NCBI RefSeq assembly: GCF_937997535.1
Contig: NZ_CALKTT010000073.1
Location: forward strand, 1-21,508
From: an uncultured Campylobacter sp.
GTDB lineage: Bacteria > Campylobacterota > Campylobacteria > Campylobacterales > Campylobacteraceae
Length of the DNA stretch: 21,508 nucleotides
Direction of reading: 5' to 3'
Part shown: positions 15,927 through 21,508 of the stretch, in pieces
Position numbering within the stretch: position 1 is the first letter of the stretch
Layout: every line of letters begins with the position of its first letter
The notes under the pieces: generated by a model
Told to the model about the DNA's origin: nothing
Seen by the model: the letters and a program-made list of their open reading frames with translations, nothing else
The model's database searches: none
Made by a program: the position numbers and the translations under genes

Positions 15927-15972
15927 GAGATTAACCTTTCGTTTAGAATGTAAATTTCTATTAATGTTTTGG

Positions 15973-15981
15973 ATAATAGCA
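15973..15981 (-). promoter_or_regulatory. Extended -10 promoter of the nap operon
   Basis: On the minus strand this reads TGCTATTAT, an extended -10 element behind a run of seven T, giving a leader of about 40 nt before the napA ATG at 15926. No -35 box is evident, as usual for Campylobacter sigma-70 promoters. Confidence 0.55.
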
Positions 15982-16407
15982 TAAAAAAACGGCTTAGTCT
16001 AGATTAAAATCAAGGTTTTTTCTACATAGATTTCAGATATAAGATAATAATTTTATAAATTTTAAATTTAGTGGCTTAAATTTTATCAGGACAGCGAGTT
16101 TTTGATAAATTTTAATATAGATTTTCATTTAATTAAATTAATATATTATACCGATAAATTAGCATTAAAATTTCATAAAAATTTAATCGTGCTTTGAAAT
16201 AAAACGGAGCGTAATATAATTTCAAAATTCTATTAAAATTATAAAAGTTAGCTTAAAAAGCGTCTTTTGCGATAAGCGATAAATTTTGCGCTAAAACGCC
16301 GCTATTACCGAAGTAAAAGCGTAAAATTTAACTATTCAATTTAATATGCGATATTTGCATATTGCTTAAATTTTGCTTAAAAAAATTCACTAATTTAAAA
16401 TTTCTTT

Positions 16408-16427
16408 TATAATCTAGAAAGTATAAT
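16408..16427 (+). promoter_or_regulatory. Promoter region of fdhF with two TATAAT boxes
   Basis: Perfect TATAAT hexamers lie at 16408-16413 and 16422-16427, after T-rich sequence. The downstream box would start RNA near 16434, which leaves a normal leader before the ATG at 16462 and argues against the in-frame GTG at 16432 as start. Confidence 0.6.
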
Positions 16428-16461
16428 AGCCGTGCAAACCAAAATTCTTGAAAGGAATATT

Positions 16462-18714
16462 ATGCAGTCCAGAGAAAAGATTGTCAAAACGACTTGTCCT
16501 TACTGCGGCACCGGCTGTGGTATCGATCTTATCGTAAAAGACGGCAGGATCGTAAACGCGCGCCCTACGCAGGCCCACCACGTAAATGACGGCGAGCTAT
16601 GCTTAAAAGGGATGTTCGGCTGGGAGTTTGTAAACTCTCCAAAACGCCTTGCCAAACCTATGATCCGTAAGAAAAACGGAGTATTTGATAGAAGCGGTAA
16701 GCTTGAGGAGGTAAGCTTTGAAGAGGCTTATGATTTTGTAGCGTCTAAATTTAAAGAGACCGTCGCTAAATATGGCCCAAGCTCAATAATGGGTTTTAGC
16801 TCGGCGCGCTCAAATAACGAAGACAACTACGTTTTTCAGAAATTTTTCCGCGCTCAGGGTAGCAATAACGTCGATCACTGCGCCCGTCTTTGACACGCTC
16901 CTACAGTGGCAGGTCTTGCCAACACGCTAGGAAACGGAACGATGACGAACGATTTGGTCGAATTCGCTACCGATACGGACGTATTTTTACTCATCGGCAC
17001 CAACACGAGCGAGTGTCACCCGATCATCGCTATGCAGATGCAGCGCGGGCTCCAGCGCGGCGCCAAGATGATCGTCGTAGATCCGAAGCGCACAGATATG
17101 GCGAAAAAAGCCGATATCTATTTGCAAATCCCGGTGGGCGCGAACATTAAGACGCTAAATACCATTATGAATGTTATCATTGCTGAAAATCTGCAAGATG
17201 ACGAGTTTATCAAAAACTACGCTCACGGCTACGAGTATCTAAAAGAAGCGGTTAAGGACTTTACACCTGAGCGCTTCGAGCGCGAGACCGGCGTGAAAAA
17301 AGAGCTCGTAATCGAAGCTGCTAGAATGTATGCTAAAGCAGGCGCAGCGGCGATCTGCTACACGATGGGTATCACGCAGTTTAGCGACGGTACCTCAAAT
17401 GTCTTTTCGCTTTCAAATTTAGCTATTTTGACGGGAAATTTAGGTAAAAGAGGCGCAGGCGTAAATCCTTTGCGCGGTCAAAACAACGTCCAGGGCGCAT
17501 GCGACATGGGCGCGCTACCTAATGTCATCCCGGCAGGCGCGGTAAATTCCGCTTACGCTCAGGAGCAGGCGCGCAGAGTATGGCACTTCGAGCTAAATCC
17601 AACTCCAGGCTTTAAGCTTACGATTGCTCCCGATAAGATGGATAGCGGCGAGCTGAAGCTGCTCTACGTTTACGGCGAGAACCCCGTAATGAGCGATCCT
17701 TGGACGGAGCACTTCGTGCATGCAACGCACCATCTGGATTGCTTTATCGTGCAGGATCTTTTCTTTACCGAGAGCGCACAGAAGGCCGACGTCGTACTAC
17801 CTGCTGCCGGATGGGGCGAGAAGGACGGTACCTTTTTAAACACTTCCCGTCGCGTCCAGCGCACGCGCAAGGCAAGCGAGCCGGCTCCTGGCGTAGAGCC
17901 TGATTGGAAGGTAGTTTGCAATATCGCACAAAGAATGGGACTTGAAGGGTTTGATTTTTTAAGTGCGGAAGAAATTTGGAACGAAGTGCGTGCATTAATG
18001 CCTAAATTTTTCGGCGGTATTAGCTACTATAGGCTAGATAAGCTAGGCGGCATCAGCTGGCCATGCCCAGACGAAGATCATCCGGGCACTCCGGTTCTTT
18101 ACGCAGATCATAAATCGATGCTGCCTGATGGTAAATTTAGAATGGTGCCGGTGCTTTACGTGGATGATAAAGAGGGGCGCGCTAAAGCTGAGGCGGATTT
18201 TAGAGCCAAGATGAAAATTCCTGATGATTATCCGGTGGGAAGCGGCGCGCTTAGCGAGATTCCGGATGAAATTTATCCGTGCTTATTTACGACTGGGCGC
18301 AAGGTTTATCACTACCATACGGGCACGATGACGAGAGAGTGCCGCGCGCTAGAGTACGGCGCGGGCGCAGAAGGCGCGCTCATCGAGGTAAGCCCGGACA
18401 TCGCACGCGAACGCGAGCTTACCGAAGGCTGCTATGCGCTCGTCAAAAATAAGCGCGGTCAGATCGCCGCGAAGCTTCGCATAAATCCGGATTTGAAAGA
18501 AGGCACGATATTTACGACCTTCCATTACAGCGAGGCCGACGGCAACGAGCTCGTGCATGCGGGCGATCTAGATCCGCTATCAGGTATCCCGCCGCTAAAA
18601 ATGACGATCGCAAATATCAGAAAGCTTAGCGAGAGCGAGTTTATCGAGTTCAGAAGACAAAACGAGATGTCGATGCACTCCGAGAAACCTTATCTATCGC
18701 CGGTGCATAGGTAG
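16462..18714 (+). CDS. fdhF: Selenocysteine-containing formate dehydrogenase FdhF (UGA read as Sec144)
   Basis: This enzyme oxidises formate to CO2 at a molybdenum bis-MGD centre. The gene looks split by TGA at 16891-16893, but both halves share one frame and the joined text CARL-U-HAPTVAG matches the E. coli FdhF active site (CARV-U-HGPSVAG), with Sec at residue 144 versus 140 in E. coli. The product is 750 residues from the ATG at 16462, behind AAAGGAA. The [4Fe-4S] ligands are Cys12, Cys15, Cys19 and Cys47; GVNPLRGQNNVQGACDMGALP and AADVILP-like (KADVVLPAAGWGE) blocks follow. There is no Tat signal, so it is cytoplasmic like FdhF of formate hydrogenlyase and unlike the exported C. jejuni FdhA. 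No fdhB or fdhC partner is adjacent. Confidence 0.93.
16891..16921 (+). promoter_or_regulatory. Selenocysteine codon and SECIS hairpin
   Basis: The in-frame TGA (16891-16893) is followed 13 nt later by a perfect 5-bp hairpin: TGGCA (16907-16911), loop GGTCT (16912-16916), TGCCA (16917-16921). The GGTCT loop is the same as the SelB-binding apical loop of the E. coli fdhF SECIS, and the distance from the UGA agrees. This supports recoding to selenocysteine rather than a nonsense mutation. Confidence 0.88.
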
Positions 18715-18996
18715 TTTGGGCGGCAAGCTCCGCCCGCTTTACATAGATGAAATTTCATCGCGGCTGCACGTAGCGGCAAAATTTGATTAAATTTCATCTC
18801 TGCGGGCGCTTCATAGCCGCTTGCGCGCACGGTGCGAGCGGCTCGTGGAATTTTCCACGCGATTTTTTAAATTCAAAAATGCGAGCGATTTAAATTTACG
18901 CACGCTGCTTCAGTACTACGGCTTTACTTCGGCGAATTAAGGCTATTTAAGCAAAATTTCACTACGATACGGGCGAAATTCAAACAAGGAAGGTCT
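18715..18996 (+). other. Spacer between fdhF and fdhD
   Basis: The spacer holds a GC hairpin directly after the fdhF stop (GGGCGG 18718-18723 with CCGCCC 18730-18735, no T-run), a perfect 14-bp palindrome GATGAAATTTCATC (18746-18759), a terminator (18844-18868), and probable fdhD signals: TACGAT at 18963-18968 as a weak -10 box and AAGGAAGG at 18986-18993. Confidence 0.5.
18844..18868 (+). terminator. Rho-independent terminator after fdhF
   Basis: CGTGGA and TCCACG form a 6-bp stem with loop ATTT, followed by CGA and six T. It lies 130 nt after the fdhF stop and separates fdhF from the fdhD operon. Confidence 0.6.
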
Positions 18997-19776
18997 ATGG
19001 AGCCGATTTATAGGGCGGAGATAGTTAAATTTAAAGGTGATGAAAGAAGGATCGTAAGCGATATCTTGGTGCGCGAGATTAAGCTTGAAATTTTACTAAA
19101 CGACAAGCGTTTCGGTGCGCTTATGGCGACTCCGAGCGATTTAAAGGCGCTTGCGGTAGGATATTTGCTGAGCGAAAATTTGATCTCGGACGCAAGCGGT
19201 ATAAAAAGCATCGAGCTCGCGCCCGACGGGCTTAGCGTGAATGTATGCGGCGAGATAAACGAAAAGCGACTAAATAGCTTCGATGCCGAAAAGGTCATCA
19301 TTAGCGGCTGCGGGCGCAGCTCTACCGCAAATATCGATCCTGCAGCGATGGCGGCGCGCAAAGTCCGCTCGGACGCTAAATTTCATAAGAATGAAATTTT
19401 AAATTTGATGAGCGAGTTTTACACGCAGTGCGAGCTTTATGAGATGACGGGCTGCGTGCACACCGCAAAGCTCTTTACCGCGGGCGAGTATTTTATCGGC
19501 GAGGATATCGCCCAACACAATACCATCGATAAATCGGTCGGCAAGGCGGTCTTGGCGGGGTGCCATACGCAGGGCTCGCTTCTTTTGGTAAGCGGCAGGC
19601 TAAGCTCCGAAATGGTCGCCAAAGCCGTGATGAGCGGCGTTAGCGCGCTTGTTTCGCGTACGGCTCCTACGAGCCTCGGCGTCGTGATCGCGCGTAAATT
19701 TGATCTTACCCTTTGCGGCTTCGCGCGCGGCGAAAATTTAAACGTTTATAGCGGCGAAGAGAGAATTTTGAGTTAA
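18997..19776 (+). CDS. fdhD: FdhD, sulfurtransferase for formate dehydrogenase activation
   Basis: FdhD carries sulfur from a cysteine desulfurase to the bis-MGD cofactor of formate dehydrogenase, making the sulfido ligand needed for activity, in the cytoplasm. The 259-residue protein has the family blocks ALAVGYLLSENLI (51-63), TGCVHTAKL (151-159), GEDIAQHNTIDKSVGK (168-183), SGRLSSEMVAKA (199-210) and RTAPTSLGVVIAR (221-233). The active-site loop reads SGCGRSS: Cys105 sits where the first Cys of the E. coli C-G-L-C motif lies, but the second position is Ser108. Start behind AAGGAAGG. The next gene begins 9 nt later, so they form an operon. Confidence 0.95.
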   Translation: MEPIYRAEIVKFKGDERRIVSDILVREIKLEILLNDKRFGALMATPSDLKALAVGYLLSENLISDASGIKSIELAPDGLSVNVCGEINEKRLNSFDAEKVIISGCGRSSTANIDPAAMAARKVRSDAKFHKNEILNLMSEFYTQCELYEMTGCVHTAKLFTAGEYFIGEDIAQHNTIDKSVGKAVLAGCHTQGSLLLVSGRLSSEMVAKAVMSGVSALVSRTAPTSLGVVIARKFDLTLCGFARGENLNVYSGEERILS

Positions 19777-19785
19777 GAAGGCGGC

Positions 19786-20577
19786 ATGGAGATAGATATC
19801 AAGATAGACGATAAAAAAGCAAGCGAGATCAAAAGGCTGATTTTAAATTTACTAAATCCAAGCGGCAAGCTTGATTGCGGCGCGGCATTTAAGATCGCCG
19901 CTAAATTAGGCGTGGACGCGGGCGTAGTAGGAGAGCTCGCGGCGCGCGAAGGGATACGGATAGATCGCTGCGAACTCGGTCAATTCGGCAAGCTGCAATG
20001 TAGCGGAGGCAGCATAAAAGCACTGCAAAAGCTAGATCCGCTTTTGGATGAGAAAAGACGGATTTTTTGCCGTGACGCCCGCGCCGTAGCTAGCGGCGGT
20101 GTGGGGTTCGATACGGTGCGCTCTACGCTTAAGGAGCACGGCATAGACGTGAAATATTGTCAGCTGGGCTGCTTTAAGGAGAAGAAAGGCAAAAGAATGA
20201 GGGTAAAAACAAAAACTTGGATCGAAAATGCGCAGGGCGAGCTCATTTTCGGCAAGGGCAAAACCGAAGTGCTGGACGTGATCGCTCAAACGGGCTCCAT
20301 CTCTAAGGCCGCCGAGGTTTTGGGGATGAACTATAAAAAGTGCTGGAGTCATCTACAAATTTTACAAAAAAATCTGCAAGAGGAGCTTTTTAGCACCAAG
20401 CAAGGCGGTGGCAATGCCGCAGGTACGACGCTAAATGCGCGCGCCTATGAGCTGATCGCCGCGTATAAGCAGCTGCAAAGCGATATAGAAAACTATGCAA
20501 ACGAGCGCTTTAAGGAGCTTTTTTTGAAAAAAGAGGGCGAGAAAGACGCAAGTAAAGCGAAAGATAAAAACCATTAA
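19786..20577 (+). CDS. ModE-like molybdenum-responsive regulator with duplicated N-terminal module
   Basis: Residues about 143-225 form a ModE-type winged helix-turn-helix: WIENAQGELIFGKGKTEVLDVIAQTGSISKAAEVLGMNYKKCWSHL, where GSISKAA--LGM-YK--W is the family's recognition region. No molybdate-binding (MOP) domains follow, only a charged tail. The N-terminal half has two related modules, residues 31-68 and 95-131, each starting with Cys, containing a helix ending in GI-(I/V) and closing with C-x-L-G-x-F (CELGQF, CQLGCF). The same gene order fdhD-modE exists in C. jejuni, where the ModE-like protein controls Mo/W transport, as I recall. It probably links Mo supply to the nap and fdh genes here; that is inference. 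Confidence 0.82.
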   Translation: MEIDIKIDDKKASEIKRLILNLLNPSGKLDCGAAFKIAAKLGVDAGVVGELAAREGIRIDRCELGQFGKLQCSGGSIKALQKLDPLLDEKRRIFCRDARAVASGGVGFDTVRSTLKEHGIDVKYCQLGCFKEKKGKRMRVKTKTWIENAQGELIFGKGKTEVLDVIAQTGSISKAAEVLGMNYKKCWSHLQILQKNLQEELFSTKQGGGNAAGTTLNARAYELIAAYKQLQSDIENYANERFKELFLKKEGEKDASKAKDKNH

Positions 20578-20593
20578 ATTTAAAGGAGAAACG

Positions 20594-20782
20594 ATGTTTG
20601 TAAAGCTAAACGAACGAACCTATCTAAACAAAGACAGGATCACGCGCATCAAGGTAGATAGCGTCCAAGACGGTATTAGAATTCGCTTCTATGAGGGACA
20701 GTTTCAAGTCGCCAAAAGCGGTAGATTTGAAAGCGAAGAAAAAGCAATGGAGTGGCTGCAGAAAAATTTTATCGGCAAATAG
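20594..20782 (+). CDS. 62-residue protein of unknown function
   Basis: This small soluble protein starts MFVKLNERTYLNKDRITRIK and continues with beta-rich text (GIRIRFYEGQFQVAKSGRF) and a closing helix (ESEEKAMEWLQKNF). A strong AAAGGAG site stands 6 nt before the ATG, and the gene begins 16 nt after the modE-like stop, so it belongs to the fdhD operon. There is no signal peptide or membrane segment. I do not recognise the family; the strand-strand-strand-helix layout resembles a small PH- or KH-sized fold. Conservation of this position in other Campylobacter genomes would decide whether it helps molybdoenzyme maturation. Confidence 0.75.
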   Translation: MFVKLNERTYLNKDRITRIKVDSVQDGIRIRFYEGQFQVAKSGRFESEEKAMEWLQKNFIGK

Positions 20783-21080
20783 GCGCAAAGCGCACTTCAT
20801 AGCCGCGCGAGCAGCTTGAGAACAAATCCGCAAAATACGCTCTTCGTGATACGGTAGCGGCTCGCCGGCTCGATGATGGGGTTGTGAGCGATCCATGCGT
20901 TTAAGAGAGCTCGCAGAATTTTAAAAATTTCGAAATTTGCAAAATCTTACGGAGCCGAATTTTTATAATTTTTAAAATTTGGCATAGTGGAATTTTGTCG
21001 GCTATATAGAATTTGGCGGCCGAAATTTTATTGTGCGGAGCTTTTAAATTTACGTATCGCAGCGCGATCGTAATAAAAGT

Positions 21081-21116
21081 CGTAGTAAAATTTTCATTTT
21101 GTAAAATTTTACTACG
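21081..21116. repeat. 14-bp perfect inverted repeat
   Basis: CGTAGTAAAATTTT (21081-21094) and AAAATTTTACTACG (21103-21116) are exact inverted copies around the 8-nt loop CATTTTGT. It could act as a terminator in either direction for the fdhD operon, although no long T-run follows, or as a protein site. It is the longest perfect dyad I found in the window. Confidence 0.65.
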
Positions 21117-21291
21117 TTAAATTTTATATCAGCAGGCATTAGCTCATTAAATTTGCTCGCCGAATTTTATTACGCAAAATCCATTCTAATGAGGTTTTGC
21201 AGCTAGATTTCTCCGCCGCGCCGCGTTATTTTATGAGCGCTGGCTAAGGCGCAAATTATTCACGAAAGCCTTAAATTAATCCAAATTTCAC

Positions 21292-21297
21292 TATAAT
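21292..21297 (+). promoter_or_regulatory. -10 box of the aminotransferase gene
   Basis: A perfect TATAAT, 27 nt before the ATG at 21325, with AAAGG as ribosome binding site at 21314-21318. Confidence 0.6.
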
Positions 21298-21324
21298 TAA
21301 TCACTTAAATTTTAAAGGCCGCGA

Positions 21325-21508
21325 ATGTTAAGCTTAGACGAAATACGAAAAAATATCATCTTAAAACAAGGCGTGCATTATTTTGATTTCGCGGCTTCGG
21401 GGCTTGCTTACGAGCCCGTAGAGCGCGAGATAGGCGAAATTTTAAAAACCTATGCCAACACCCACTCCGACAGTAGCTCCAGCGCCATCATCACGCAGCG
21501 GCGCTACG
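21325..21508 (+). CDS. Class V aminotransferase / cysteine desulfurase-like protein (5' part only)
   Basis: Only the first 61 codons are in the window. The text HYFDFAASGLAYEPVEREI, then LKTYANTHSDSSSSAI, matches the N-terminus of class V pyridoxal-phosphate enzymes of the NifS/SufS/selenocysteine-lyase group (family pattern Y-D-A-A-t--P--V, then N-H). These enzymes take sulfur or selenium from cysteine or selenocysteine. The lysine and catalytic cysteine that would decide the exact activity lie beyond the window. The start has an AAAGG site and a TATAAT box. Being next to fdhD and a selenoprotein gene makes a sulfur- or selenium-donor role attractive, but it is a separate transcript and this remains a guess. 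Confidence 0.75.
   Translation, partial: MLSLDEIRKNIILKQGVHYFDFAASGLAYEPVEREIGEILKTYANTHSDSSSSAIITQRRY

Larger units (their letters stand above)
15927..16461 (+). other. Divergent regulatory region between napA and fdhF
   Basis: This AT-rich 535-nt region separates two molybdoenzyme transcription units and holds no gene. It contains the napA promoter at its left end and the fdhF promoter at its right end. In the middle, TATACCGAT (16147-16155) matches the end of the E. coli ModE operator half-site (TATA-n-CGAT). Another TATAAT lies at 16215-16220. I found no clear FNR-type full palindrome. Confidence 0.5.
20783..21324 (+). other. Spacer before the aminotransferase gene
   Basis: I see no gene in these 542 nt. 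The stretch is again rich in AAATTT words and contains the long perfect hairpin at 21081-21116 and, at the right end, the promoter of the next gene. Confidence 0.5.

Noticed and set aside
16432..16461. In-frame GTG at 16432 as the fdhF start
   Set aside because: It lies at or before the predicted RNA start (TATAAT at 16422-16427) and has no ribosome binding site; the ATG at 16462 has AAAGGAA and matches the length of the E. coli N-terminus.
16906..18714. A separate 602-codon formate dehydrogenase gene starting at GTG 16906
   Set aside because: This start falls inside the SECIS hairpin, lacks a ribosome binding site, and the frame continues the fdhF text across the TGA.

Overview
The window looks like chromosome of a Campylobacter-type epsilonproteobacterium. 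The tmRNA tag reads ANNVKFAPAYAKAA, the tag I recall for Campylobacter. The periplasmic nitrate reductase genes run in the epsilonproteobacterial order napAGHBLD. A ModE-like regulator follows fdhD, as in C. jejuni. Coding regions are fairly GC-rich while spacers are full of AAATTT-type words, which suggests one of the higher-GC oral species rather than C. jejuni; that species-level guess is inference.

Positions 1-1190 hold a minus-strand run of small, poorly conserved genes: a 35-residue ORF, two paralogous SH3-like lipoproteins and an interrupted gene at the window edge. The tmRNA gene (1296-1657, minus) and panB (plus) diverge from a short promoter region. A membrane-anchored protein of unknown function, an AATT-saturated spacer of about 850 nt, ruvB, a frameshifted two-membrane-segment gene and a zone of decayed genes (including a ribD fragment) follow. 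Next comes an AI-2E-family membrane protein with an unusual 170-residue low-complexity N-terminal extension.

From 9498 to 20782 lies a molybdoenzyme island. The minus-strand nap operon encodes the Tat-exported catalytic subunit NapA, the electron-transfer proteins NapG, NapH and NapB, and the maturation or accessory proteins NapL and NapD. Divergently, fdhF encodes a cytoplasmic-type formate dehydrogenase read through an in-frame UGA (Sec144) with a SECIS hairpin directly after it. Then come fdhD (sulfur transfer to the Mo cofactor of formate dehydrogenase), a ModE-like regulator and a 62-residue protein. The window ends in a class V aminotransferase/cysteine desulfurase-like gene, the family that supplies sulfur to FdhD in E. 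coli.

The most unusual points are: a Ser/Asn-rich insertion inside NapL made of the same AATT words that fill nearby spacers; a duplicated Cys-X-Leu-Gly-X-Phe module in front of the ModE-type domain; the N-terminal extension of the AI-2E protein; and several single-base frame breaks in the variable genes.
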